A stretch of 64,000 bases of DNA from the NCBI RefSeq assembly GCF_900107255.1, contig NZ_FNPH01000002.1, forward strand, positions 248,001-312,000. Direction: 5' to 3'. Positions 44,143 to 54,900 of this stretch are shown here, in pieces (the first letter of the stretch is position 1; each line of letters begins with the position of its first letter). The notes beneath the pieces were generated by a model. The model was not told the origin of the DNA and did no database searches. It was given only the letters and a program-made list of their open reading frames with translations. The translations under genes were made by a program, and so were the position numbers. The stretch comes from Micromonospora pattaloongensis (lineage in GTDB: Bacteria > Actinomycetota > Actinomycetes > Mycobacteriales > Micromonosporaceae).

Positions 44143-45659
44143 CAAACTGCCTCTCCTCGGGCGTGGCTGTAGGCCGCCCCGGCTAGCGCCGCGCGGTCGA
44201 GCTTTCCGGAGGCGGTGACAGGGATCTCGGCGATCCGCTGGTACCGGCTGGGAATCATGTGTGCGGATAGCAGCCGCCCGCACTCGGCTTTGATCTGGCG
44301 GACGTCCAAATCGTGGTCGGCCACGACGTAGCCGATGAGGAAGTGGCCGTCGTGCCCGGTGCGCACGTCGACGACCGCATCCCGTACGCCGGTGCACTGA
44401 CGCAGGACCGACTCGATCTCCCCCAGCTCGATGCGGAACCCGCGCACCTTCACCTGACGGTCGGCCCGGCCGGCATAGTCGAGCTCACCGCCGGGCAACC
44501 GGCGAGCCAGGTCGCCGGACCGGTAGTGCCGCACGCCGCCGACGGCCACGAACCGCTCCGCCGTCAGATCGTCGCGCCGCAGGTAGCCCGCGCCGACCCC
44601 GCTGCCGGACACCCACATCTCGCCTATCTCACCGGCCGCCACCTCGACGCCGGCTTCATCGCGCAGCGTGACGTCGAGGTGCGGCAGCGGCCGCCCGATG
44701 GGCGATCGGACGGTTCCGACCAGCGTCTCCCGGTCGAGTTCCTTGAAGGTGACGTGGACGGTGGTCTCGGTTATCCCGTACATGTTCACTGCGACCGGGC
44801 GGTCGCCCGGCAATCCGTCCAGGAAGGCCGCGGTGACGTCGAGGTCGACCACCTCGCCGCCGAAGATGAGGTAGCGCAACGCCAGCTCCGGCCGACCGGC
44901 CCCCTCGTGAGCCCGGGCGAGCGCCCGGAACACCGACGGCACCTGGCACAGCACCGACACGCGTTCGACGGCCAATACGTCGACGAACTCCTCCAGGTCC
45001 AGCGCGGCCATCGCGTTCACGACGACCACCGCGCCGCCGGTGATCAGGGGCGACCACAGCTCCCAGACGGAGAAGTCGAAGTTGATCGAGTGGAACAGGC
45101 TCCACCGATCCTCCGGGCCGACATCGAACAGCGGCAGCGCCGCGTCGAGCAGGCTGAGCACGTTTCCGTGAGTGATGACGCAGCCCTTCGGCCGCCCGGT
45201 GGATCCCGAGGTGTAGATGACGTAGGCGCGGTCCCCGGGCTCGAGGTCCACCGGCCGGAATCCGGGGTTCGCCGGGTGGCCCTGGACCGGCACCCGATGG
45301 GCGATGCCCGACCCGAGGTCGTCGGTCATCGCGCCGACCAGGCAACGGACCTCGGCCTCCTCGGCCATCAGGCGCAGCCGCGCGATCGGCAGCTGCGGGT
45401 CGAGCGGCAGGTAGGCGGCGCCGGCCATCATGATGCCGAGGATCGCGACCGGCAGATCGGCCGACCGGGTCACCTGAAGCCCGACGAGCTCACCGCGGCG
45501 CACGCCGCGGCCGACCAACTCGGCGGCGAGCGCGCGAGCGGCCTCGTCGAGCTGGGCGTAGGAGAGGACCTGGCCGCCCAGGACGACGGCCGGGCGGTCC
45601 GGGTACAGGTTCCGCGTCGCGGCGAAACGGGCGGGAAGCGAGGAAGGCGCGCCCATCAA
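44142..45659 (-). CDS. free-standing NRPS adenylation domain, Thr-type code
   Basis: This is a 505-residue single A domain: IYTSGSTGRPKG, FDFSVWELWSPLITGG, NMYGITETTVH, YRSGDLARR, VKVRGFRIELGEIE and the final Lys in GKLDRAAL. It has no carrier domain. Reading the pocket by eye gives D-F-W-C-I-G-M-V-H-K, one residue from the known threonine code DFWNIGMVHK. Two T domains in the NRPS at 33,323-39,202 have no A domain, which makes this the natural candidate to load them in trans with threonine or a close analogue. It is embedded in the operon by ATGA and TGATG junctions. Confidence 0.92.
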   Translation of the reverse strand: MMGAPSSLPARFAATRNLYPDRPAVVLGGQVLSYAQLDEAARALAAELVGRGVRRGELVGLQVTRSADLPVAILGIMMAGAAYLPLDPQLPIARLRLMAEEAEVRCLVGAMTDDLGSGIAHRVPVQGHPANPGFRPVDLEPGDRAYVIYTSGSTGRPKGCVITHGNVLSLLDAALPLFDVGPEDRWSLFHSINFDFSVWELWSPLITGGAVVVVNAMAALDLEEFVDVLAVERVSVLCQVPSVFRALARAHEGAGRPELALRYLIFGGEVVDLDVTAAFLDGLPGDRPVAVNMYGITETTVHVTFKELDRETLVGTVRSPIGRPLPHLDVTLRDEAGVEVAAGEIGEMWVSGSGVGAGYLRRDDLTAERFVAVGGVRHYRSGDLARRLPGGELDYAGRADRQVKVRGFRIELGEIESVLRQCTGVRDAVVDVRTGHDGHFLIGYVVADHDLDVRQIKAECGRLLSAHMIPSRYQRIAEIPVTASGKLDRAALAGAAYSHARGEAV

Positions 45660-46996
45660 CCCACATCCAGCCCGAACAGGTCGTCGAACGTCTCGCCCCG
45701 GACGATGAGCCGAGCCTGGCCGTCGAGGACGGCGACGACCGGCGGGCGCGGCACGTGATTGAAGTTGTTGCTGAGGCTGCGGCAGTAGGCCCCGGTTCCC
45801 GGCACCGCCAGCAGGTCGCCCAGGCGCACCCCGCTAGGCAGCACGTCGTCGCGGACGACGACGTCCCCCGCGTCACAGTGCCGGCCGACCACCCGCACCG
45901 GGGTGTCGTCGCCATCCACGTCACGGCCGGCGACGACCGCAACATAGACGCCGTCGTACAGCGGTGGACGAATGTTGTCGCTCATCCCGCCGTCGACCGC
46001 GATGTAGGTTCGCAGGCCGGGCAGGTGTTTGATCGTCCCGACGCGGTAGACGGTGGCGCCGGACGGTCCGCTGATCGCCCGGCCCGGCTCGACGGCCAGG
46101 CGGGGGACGCGAATCCCGGCCGCGCGGCAGGCGTCGCCTACCGCGCTCCTCAGCCGCTCGGCCAGCTCGGTGACCGGCAACGCCGTCTGGTCCGGGATGT
46201 AGGCAATGGCGAACCCGCCGCCGAGGCTCAGCTCGGGCAGTTCGTCGCCGGCCTTGGCCAGCTCGGCCAGCAACTCGACGGCGCACCGGATCCCGAACTC
46301 GTACTCGCGGGTGCCGAAGATCTGCGAGCCGAGGTGGATGTGCAGACCACGAAGGTCGAGTACGCCGCCGGCATGGATCAGCTCGACCGCGTCCGCCGCG
46401 GCGCCCGATGCGACCGAGAAGCCGAATTTCTGGTCCTCGTGGGCGGTGGCGATGTTGTCGTGGGTGTCCGGTCGCACGCCGACCGTCGCCCGCACCAGCA
46501 CCGGGGGGCATACGCCGCGATCGGCGGCCAGGGTGGTCAGCCGCTCGATCTCGTCGAAGGAGTCCACCACGATGCGGCCCACGTGATGCTCGACCGCAAG
46601 TTCGAGCTCGACGGCGGACTTGTTGTTGCCGTGCAGGACGATCCGTTCGGCCGGGAACCCCGCCGACAGCGCCAGCCGCAGCTCGCCCTCGGTGCAGACG
46701 TCGAGGCCGATTCCGGATTCGGCCACCCAGCGCGCCACCGCCCGGCAGAGGAACGATTTGCCCGCATAGTAGACGTCGAAGTCGTGGAACGCGCGGCGGA
46801 ACTCGTCGCAGCGGAGCCGGAACTCGGCCTCGTCGTAGACGTAGGCCGGCGTCCCGTACTGCTCGGCGAGGTCGGTCAGGGCGACGCCGCCGATCGTGAC
46901 GACGCCGTCCGGACGGCGGACGGTGTGCCGCGACCACAGCTTCGGCTGGAGCCCGTTGGCGCCGTACGGCAGCGCGGGTGTGTCGATTGAGATCAT
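45656..46996 (-). CDS. type III PLP amino-acid decarboxylase, LysA-like
   Basis: This 446-residue fold-type III PLP enzyme is closest by motif to diaminopimelate decarboxylase: the PLP lysine in YYAGKSFLC, HGNNKS, ATAHEDQKFGFS, HLGSQI, PGRAISGPSG and a C-terminal DAGDVVVRDDVLP. LysA makes L-lysine from meso-diaminopimelate. As a copy inside an NRPS operon it may supply lysine, or it may act on a related diamino acid. SbnH of staphyloferrin B, which follows SbnA/SbnB, belongs to the same fold but decarboxylates a citryl intermediate. ATGA overlap with the A-domain gene below. Confidence 0.85.
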   Translation of the reverse strand: MISIDTPALPYGANGLQPKLWSRHTVRRPDGVVTIGGVALTDLAEQYGTPAYVYDEAEFRLRCDEFRRAFHDFDVYYAGKSFLCRAVARWVAESGIGLDVCTEGELRLALSAGFPAERIVLHGNNKSAVELELAVEHHVGRIVVDSFDEIERLTTLAADRGVCPPVLVRATVGVRPDTHDNIATAHEDQKFGFSVASGAAADAVELIHAGGVLDLRGLHIHLGSQIFGTREYEFGIRCAVELLAELAKAGDELPELSLGGGFAIAYIPDQTALPVTELAERLRSAVGDACRAAGIRVPRLAVEPGRAISGPSGATVYRVGTIKHLPGLRTYIAVDGGMSDNIRPPLYDGVYVAVVAGRDVDGDDTPVRVVGRHCDAGDVVVRDDVLPSGVRLGDLLAVPGTGAYCRSLSNNFNHVPRPPVVAVLDGQARLIVRGETFDDLFGLDVG

Positions 46997-47023
46997 GGTT
47001 TCCTTCTGGCTGAACGGGGGCTC

Positions 47024-48013
47024 TCAGGCGCCGGCGAAGAAATCCGGCAGAACGGTGGCCCGGCCGTGCCGCCGGGCGTCCTCGAGGACGAAGGCGCCGA
47101 CGGCGAGGTCGAGGATCCCCATGCCGAACGGAGAGAAGACCGTGGGCCGCCCGGGGTCGAGGGTCACCGAGCCGTCCAGCAGGGCGGCCATGTCACCGCT
47201 GATGAAGTCGCGGTTGCCGGTCAACTGCTCGGCCAGGTGCGGCGAGGTGTTCGCCTTGAGGCAGTGATCGATGTCGTCGACGACGTTGTTGGCCCGGAGC
47301 AGCAGTTCCGGGGCGAGGTCGCGCAGCGACAGATGCAGGATGATCTGCCCGGGCCGCAAGGCCTGGTCCGGGCCGATGTGCGGCGTGCCGGCGGTGGTCG
47401 TGAGCACCACGACGTCGGCCGTGAGGGCCTCGTCGATCGAGGCGGCCACGCTCGTGCGGGCCCCCCGCCCCTCGATCGCCGCGGCGAGCCCGGTGGCCGC
47501 GGACCGGTCCAGGTCAAACGCCGTCACGCCGGTCATCGGCACGCCGACCTCGGCCAGAAAACGCAATGTGGCGCGGGCGATCACTCCGCAGCCGACGACC
47601 CCGACGGTACTGGCCGCCGCCCCGTCCAGGCGATCGCAGGCGAGGGCGGCCGAGGCCGCCGTGCGGGCAGCGCTAATCGCGGCCGACTCGAGGACTGCGA
47701 CAGGATATCCGGTTTCGTAGTCGTTGAGGATCAGGACGGCGGAGGCGCGATCGAGCCCGCGCCGGTGATTGGCCGGGAAGCTGGAGATCCACTTGATGCC
47801 GACGACCGGCTCGTCGCCGTCGATGAACGCCGGGAGCGCTATGATCCGCGAGTCCGGCTTAGCCGGAAACCGCAGGAAGTGGCTGTCGGGGTTCACGGTC
47901 CAGCCCGCCGCATGGGCACGGTAGGCCTGCTCGACGCGGGTCAGCACTGCCTTTTCGTTGTTCTCCAGTGCGGCGTCGACGACCGTGCGCGGTATCGCCG
48001 TGAAGTCAGTCAT
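47024..48013 (-). CDS. sbnB: SbnB-like N-(2-amino-2-carboxyethyl)-L-glutamate dehydrogenase
   Basis: This 329-residue protein is of the ornithine cyclodeaminase family, with the NAD-binding STVGVVGCGVIARATLRFLAE in mid-chain and the SbnB-like NPDSHFLRFPAKPDSRII and GIKWISSFPANHRRGLDRAS. In staphyloferrin B synthesis SbnB oxidatively cleaves the SbnA product to L-2,3-diaminopropionate and 2-oxoglutarate. It overlaps the sbnA-like gene by eight bases, so the two are translated together. Function follows from the pair. Confidence 0.9.
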   Translation of the reverse strand: MTDFTAIPRTVVDAALENNEKAVLTRVEQAYRAHAAGWTVNPDSHFLRFPAKPDSRIIALPAFIDGDEPVVGIKWISSFPANHRRGLDRASAVLILNDYETGYPVAVLESAAISAARTAASAALACDRLDGAAASTVGVVGCGVIARATLRFLAEVGVPMTGVTAFDLDRSAATGLAAAIEGRGARTSVAASIDEALTADVVVLTTTAGTPHIGPDQALRPGQIILHLSLRDLAPELLLRANNVVDDIDHCLKANTSPHLAEQLTGNRDFISGDMAALLDGSVTLDPGRPTVFSPFGMGILDLAVGAFVLEDARRHGRATVLPDFFAGA

Positions 48014-48992
48014 GGGCGGAAAATCCTTCCGGGGCTTCGTTGTCGAGCAGGTCCGGGCCGAAGTTCCGGCTCACCCAGCTGTTGTCGTAGACCGTCTCCA
48101 GATAGCGCTCGCCCATATCCGGCGAGACCACCAGCACCGTGCTGCCGGGCGCGATCGACGACGAGAGGGCGCTGGCCGCGGCCAAGACGAGTCCGGAGGA
48201 TCCGCCGAGCAGCAGGCCGTGCCGTCGAGCCACCCGCCGGCACATGCGGACGGCCTCCGCCTCCGGGACGGTGATCTTGCGGAACGAGCCGTCGTCGGTG
48301 AAGATCTCCGGCCGGCGGCTCGCTCCGGCGCCGGGCAACCGGCGTGGGCCGGCGGCGCCGCCGAAGACGATCGAGCCGACCACGTCGACGCCGATCACTT
48401 CGGTGGCCGCGCCGATCTCCCGCATGTGGGCGACCAGCCCCATCAGCGTCCCCGAGCTGCCGACCGAGACGAACAGCCAGTCCGGCCGGCCGAACTCGGC
48501 GACGATCTCGGCGCCGGTGCCGAGCCGGTGGGCCTCGATATTGGCCGTGCTCGCGTACTGGTTGGGCCAGACGAGCGTGGGCGACTCGGCCAAGCGCCGC
48601 TGGATGTATGCGATCCGGTTGTGCAGGTAGCCGTCGTACCCGTCGCGTGTGTCCACGATGACGATCTCGGCGCCGAGCGCACGCATGTAGCGCACGCTCT
48701 GGACGTTCGCGTTCGGGTCGGTGACCAGGGTGATCCGGTATCCGCGGGCGGCGCAGATCGAGGCTAGCGCGACGCCGAGGTTGCCCGAGGTCGACTCGAT
48801 GAGCTCGGACCCGGGTCCGATCCGGCCCGCGCTCTCCAGCGCGTCGAGCATCGACAGTGCGGTGCGGTGCTTGATGGAGCCGGTGACGGTGAGACCCTCG
48901 AGCTTCACGAAGGTGCTCGCGTGCGGCAGGAAACCGGGCAGTTCGGCGTAGTGCCGGGCAATGGCGCCCTGGAGCGGCGATCCGACCAGCAT
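48006..48992 (-). CDS. sbnA: SbnA-like N-(2-amino-2-carboxyethyl)-L-glutamate synthase
   Basis: This 328-residue cysteine-synthase-fold PLP enzyme has the lysine in TGSIKHRTA (Lys41) and the loop ESTSGNLGVALA, plus VSVGSSGTLMGL for phosphate binding. SbnA joins O-phospho-L-serine with L-glutamate; SbnB then releases L-2,3-diaminopropionate. Its start lies four bases beyond the NRPS stop with GGGGAAG upstream. The pair makes Dap, and the next A domain upstream has a pocket suited to a diamino acid. Confidence 0.92.
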   Translation of the reverse strand: MLVGSPLQGAIARHYAELPGFLPHASTFVKLEGLTVTGSIKHRTALSMLDALESAGRIGPGSELIESTSGNLGVALASICAARGYRITLVTDPNANVQSVRYMRALGAEIVIVDTRDGYDGYLHNRIAYIQRRLAESPTLVWPNQYASTANIEAHRLGTGAEIVAEFGRPDWLFVSVGSSGTLMGLVAHMREIGAATEVIGVDVVGSIVFGGAAGPRRLPGAGASRRPEIFTDDGSFRKITVPEAEAVRMCRRVARRHGLLLGGSSGLVLAAASALSSSIAPGSTVLVVSPDMGERYLETVYDNSWVSRNFGPDLLDNEAPEGFSAHD

Positions 48993-48996
48993 CGCG

Positions 48997-51900
48997 TCAC
49001 TTCCCCTCGAATTGCGCGAGCGCCAGGTCGACGAGCGCTTCCGGACGGGTGGACTGGAGGTAGTGGCCGCCGTCTTCGATCACCACGGTGCGCAGGTCCG
49101 CAGCCAGTTCGGCCCAGTCGGCGGCGGCCGCTTCCCGGCCGGTGGTGACCGGGTCGTCCGCCGCGAGCACCACGGTGGTCGGAGCGGTCAGCCGGTGAGC
49201 CGCCGGGTCGCGGAGCACCGTGGCCAGATAGGCCCGGGCGGACACCACGTCGGCCCGCAGGGCTGTCGCCAGATCCCGGCGGTCCGCGGCGGAGAGGTGT
49301 TCGGCCCAGGCGAAACCGGTGTTGCGAACCAGCCAGCCGACCGCATCGGTGTCGCCCAGCCCGACCATGTCGTCGACCGCTCCGGTGCGGTCCGCCTCGC
49401 CGAGGACCTTGCCGACCAACATCAGGTGCCGGACCGGGCGGCCGAGCCGTTGCAGGGCCAGCGCGGTGGCCAGGGCGAGAGCCGTGCCGGCCGAGTGACC
49501 GACGATGGTGATCCGGTCCGCGGCGGTGGCGCACAACTCGGCCGCTAGGCGGTCGGCCAGCGCGGCGACCCCCGGATGGGTGTGCTCGTCGCCCGCGGCG
49601 CGGGCCGGGAGGTCGACCGCGTAGGTAGGCACCGGATCGGGTCGGGCCGAGGCCGCCCGGGCCAGCAGCACGGCGGTGACCACGCCGCCCGCCGCGAACG
49701 GCACGTAGACCAGCGCGTCACGGCCGGCGCCACGGTCACCGGTCACCCCGACCATCTCGGCCAGCAGCGCGCTCTCGTGCGGTCGGGCCAGCCGGCGGCA
49801 CAATGACCGCGCGTCCGGATGGCGGATCAACTCGGCGACATGCCCGAGGCCGCCGAGCCGGGCCGCCACCCGCATCGCGGCGAGCGAATGACCGCCGAGG
49901 TCGAAGAAGCTGTCAGTCGCGCCGACCTGGTCGACCGGCAGCCCGAGCACCTCGGCGAACAGCGCGATCATCTCGGCCTCGTACGCCGTGGCGGCCGGTT
50001 CATGGCCTGCCTGCGCCGGCGCCGGAGCCCGGAGCGTCAGCGCCGGCCGGTCGATCTTGCCGTTGGCGGTCAGGGGCAACGCGGGCAGGGCGACGAGCCG
50101 GTCCGGCACCATGTAGTGCGGCAGCCGGGCGGCGAGGCCGGCCACGACCTCGGGGTCGTCGTCGCCCGCCGGGCCGGTGTGGAAGGCGACGAGACGCGGC
50201 TGGTCGCCCGTGCGGGCCACGATGACGACCGGGTTGGCCACGCCCGGCTGAGCGGCGAGCACCGACTCCACCTCGGTCAGCTCGATGCGATAGCCGCGGA
50301 TCTTCACCTGGTAGTCGTCGCGCCCGGCCACGTCGATCGTGCCGTCGGGCAGGTAGCGGCCGATGTCACCGGTGCGGTAGAGCACGGGCGACAGGTCGTC
50401 GTACGGGTTGGGTCCGAACACTGCGGCGGTGCGGCCCGGGTCGTTGATGTAGCCGTACGCGACGCCGGCCCCGGTAACCCACACCTCGCCGAACGAGCCG
50501 GTCGGCATGGGCCGGCCATCGGGCCCGACCACGTGGATGGCGGTGTTGCGGATCGGCCGGCCGACCGGCACCCGGTCACCCCGGACCGGTCCGCGCATCA
50601 CGTGGTGGGTCACGTCGTCCGAGGCCTCGGTCGGACCGTACGCGTTGACCAACGGGATCTCGTAGCGGGCGAACCAGTCCGACACCAGCTGCACCGGCAG
50701 CGCCTCGCCGGTGACCAGCATGTAGCGCAGGTCGGGCCAGCCGGCGGGGGCGGCCGTCTCGAGCAGCGCGTCCAGATAGGAGGGCACCGTCTCGGCCACG
50801 GTCACGGCGTCGGCGGTCAGCCCACCGGGGATGGCGCCCAGGTCGCGGACCGCGTCGTCCGGGTAGATCACCGTGCGGCCACCGACCAGCCACGCGGCCA
50901 GCAGCTGCCAGACCGAGATGTCGAAGCACGCCGGGGCGAGCTGGGCGATCCGGTCGCGGCCGGTGAGCGCAAGATCCTCGACCTTGGACCGGAGGTGGTT
51001 GAGCATGCCGCGGTGGTTCACCACGGCCCCCTTCGGAAGGCCGGTCGAGCCCGAGGTGAAGATGATGTACGCGACGTCGTCCGGGCGCGCCGGGCGGGTC
51101 GCCGCCACCGGGGCATCGACTGGAGCGTCCTCGACGAACAGGCGCTGAGCGCCCAGGCCGGTCAGGCGCTGTCCCAGCCCGGCGGTGGTCAGCACGTGCC
51201 GGCCACCGGCCCGGTCCAGCATGCCGCGCAGCCGCTCGATCGGGTCGTCGGGCTCCATCGGCAGATAGACCGCGCCACGACGCAGCACCGCCAGCACCGA
51301 GACGGCCCAGTCGAGGCCGCGGCGCATGGGGATCGCCACCACGTCGCCGGCACTCACCCCGGCGCCGGCGAGCAGCGCCTGGACCTGATCGACCCGCCGA
51401 TCGAGCTGCGCATAGGTGAGGGAGGCCGAGCCGCAGGAGACGGCCACCTCCCCGGGCCGCTCCCGGATCCACCGGGCGATCAGGTCGACCGCCGTCTCGT
51501 CGCCGAGCGGGACGCGAGGACCGCTCCGGGCGTCGGCCAGGAAGCGCTGCTCCGCCGCACTCATCAGCGTCATGGACCGGATGTCGGCTTCCGGCGCTGC
51601 TGTCATCAGTTCGAGCGCACGGATGTAGTAGCCGGCGTACCGCTCGATCTGACCGGCGGTGAACTGCCGCCCGTCGTAGTGAAGCGCGAAGCCCACGTCG
51701 TCGGCGACGGCGTCCTGCCAGAACTCGGCCCGGAACGGGTGGCCGGTGCGGCTGAAGATCGCCAAGCGGCGCGGCTCGATGCCCCACGTGTCGCGCAGTT
51801 CGCGCAGCACATGGAAGTGGGTGAAGTTGAAGACCGTCTCGAACAGCGGCTCGCGCCGGTTCTGGTCACGGAGCATGCGCGCCATCGGGTATCGGCGGTA

Positions 51901-54900
51901 GGGCAGCAGGCGCGACTCGGCCGCGTACACCGCCTGGACGAGGTCGCGCCAGGCGCCGCCGGCCGTGACCCGGAACGGCACGGTGTTGAGGAACAGCCCG
52001 GCGACCGACTCACCGCCGTGCTCCTCGACGCGGCCACTGTGCTCGTAGCCGGTGAGCACGTCGTCCTCGCCGGTGACGAACGACAACACGGCCGCATGCG
52101 CGGCGAGCAACACCGACTTCACCGGTACGCGCAGGTCCCCGGCCAGCCGCACGACCGCGTCGGACAACGCGCCCGGCACAACCGCCTCGTGCATCACCAG
52201 GGACGGCGCTTCCGGGTCGGCCCCCAGGCGCGGCAACTGGCTGGGTGCGCCAACGGCAAGCAGGCCGGACCAGAAGTCGCGGTGGGCCGGGTCGCGCTCG
52301 GCCGCCTGTTCCAGCTCGAGGAAGCGGTCGTAGCCGGGGCCGTCGGGAGCCTGCGTACCAGCTCCGGCGTACGCGGCGAACAGATCCCGGACGAGTGTGC
52401 TCACGCTCCAGCCGTCCAGTGCGGCGGCGTGGTAACTCAGATGGACGAAGTACTCGCCGTCGCACCGGTGCACGATGATCCGCAACGGGCCGGGCCGCTC
52501 CAGCTCGATCGGACGAGCCAGCTCGGCCGAAACCAGACCGGCCACCGAATGGTCGACGACGTCCGGCCGGGCGTCGCGTAGGTCGACGATGGTGAGGGGA
52601 CGGGCGACGGCCTGATGCACCAGCTGCAACGGCCGACTGTATCCGCTTGGGTGCAGCGACGTCCGAAGCATCGGATGCCGCGCCACCAACGCGTCGACCG
52701 CGGCGGCGAACCGATCCGGGTCGAGCTCTCCGGCCACCCGGAACGTGGCGACGTCATGGTAGAGGTCGTCGTCGCCGGCCGCGCACTCGTACAGGATTCC
52801 CGCCTGCAACACGCTCAACGGGTAGGCGTCCTCGACGCCCGGCGGAAGCTGGGCGCGGTCGGCGCCGGGAACGAGCCGATACGGCACGGCCACCGGTTCG
52901 GCTGCCGGGCTCGACTGCAGGAGCCCGGCCAGCTCGGCAATCGTCGGATAGGCGAACATCTGCTGGAAGGTGAGGTCCAGCCCGGCCGAGCGCAGTGCGG
53001 CGAGCACCGAGATGAACCGGATCGAGTCGCCGCCCAGGGCGAAGAAGTTGTCCCGGATGCCAACCTTCTCCACCCCCAGGGCGGCCTGCCAGACCTCGGC
53101 CAGCAGCCGTTCCCGGTCATCGCGCGGCGCCTCCCAGACCGCGTCGCCGGCCGGGCGGGGCAGGGCGGACAGGTCGCGCTTGCCGTTGCGGCCGGTCGGG
53201 ATGGCCGGCACGGCCACGATGGACGCCGGCACCATGTACGCCGGAAGCGTGGCCGCCAGCTTGGCTCGGACCGCGCCAAGCACCGACGCCTTGGCCGCCA
53301 GATAGAGGCAGAGCCGGGCGGCGTCCGACTCACCGAGCACGACGGCGGCCGCCTGGCCCACGCCCGGCACCTGGGCCGCGACGTGCTCGATCTCGCCGAG
53401 CTCGATCCGGTATCCGCGCAGTTTGACCTGGTGGTCGATCCGGCCCAGGAACTCCAGCGTGCCGTCGGCGGTCCACCGGGCGAGGTCGCCGGTGCGATAG
53501 AGCCGCTCGCCCGCAGCGAACGGATCGGGTACGAACGCGGCGGCCGTGAGCGTCGGGTCACCCAGATAGCCGCGGGCCAGGCCCACGCCGCCGATGTGCA
53601 ACTCACCCGGAGCGCCGAGCGGAGCCGGTGCGCCGGTCCGGTCGAGCACGTGCAGCTGAATGTTGTCGATCGGCCGCCCGATCGGGATCGGCCGGTCCAG
53701 CCGCAGATCGGTGGTGTCCTGCACCGTCACATCGATGGCGGCCTCGGTCGGGCCGTACAGATTGATGAGCCGGGCGTCGCCGGCGGCGGCGACCGTGTCG
53801 CGGAAGCCCGCCACCTGACGCGCGTTCAGCGACTCGCCGCTGGCGAAGACCCACCGCAGCGAGCCGAGAGAGTCGCCTCCGCCGGCCGATTCGAGATAGT
53901 CGGTGAAGGCGCCCAGCATCGACGGCACGAAGTGGGTCACGGTCACCCGGTCCGCAGCGATACAGGCAGCGATCCGGGCGGGGTCGCGCTCGTCGCCCTC
54001 GGGCAGCGTCACCACCGCCGCTCCGGCGATCGACCACCAGAACAGCTCCCACACCGACACGTCGAAACTCGTCGAGGTCTTGTGCAGGATGACGTCGTCG
54101 CCGGTCAGCGGGAACGTCCGCTGCATCCAGTTCAGCCGGTTGACCACGGCCCGGTGGCTCACGCCGACGCCCTTAGGGCGTCCGGTTGAGCCGGACGTGA
54201 AAATCACGTAACACAGGTCGTCCGGTCCGACCGTCACCGCCGGGGCGGTGGACGGCCCGGTCCAGATCGACTCGTCGTCGAGCGGAACCTCGACGATGCC
54301 CGCCGGCGCCGGTCCCGCGCCGGCCGCACCGGTCACCACCGCTCGCACCGAGGCCTGACGCAGCATCGTCTCCCGCCGCGCGACCGGCGCGGCCGGGTCC
54401 AGCGGGAGGTAGGCGGCGCCGGCCCGCAGCACGGCCTGGACCGCCACGATGAAGCCGGCCGATCGGGGCACGCTGACGCCGACGACGTCGCCTCGGCCCA
54501 CGCCGCATTCACCCAGCCGGTGGGCCAGCTGGTCGGCCCGCCGGTCGAGTTCGCCGTAGGTCAGGCCGGCGTCGAGGACGGCACGCGAGCCGGGACTGCG
54601 CTCGGCCGCCGCGCGCAGAAACCCGTGCAGCACGGCATCGTCGGGGAACGGCGTCGCGGTGTCGTTGGCCGAGGCGACGACCGCCAGCTCGTCTGGGGTG
54701 GCCGCCAGCAACGCGCCGATCGTCCTCTGGACGTCGAGCGCGGCGGCCGCGCTCGCGGCGGCGAAACCGTCGAGCAGGCGGCGGCCGGTATCCTCGGTCA
54801 GCAGATCGCAGCGGTAGGTGAGGCGGACGCGGGCCGGATCGCCGGTCCCCACCTCGAACAACGCCACCGCACCGGCGACCGCGGCCGCGTCGGACGTCAC

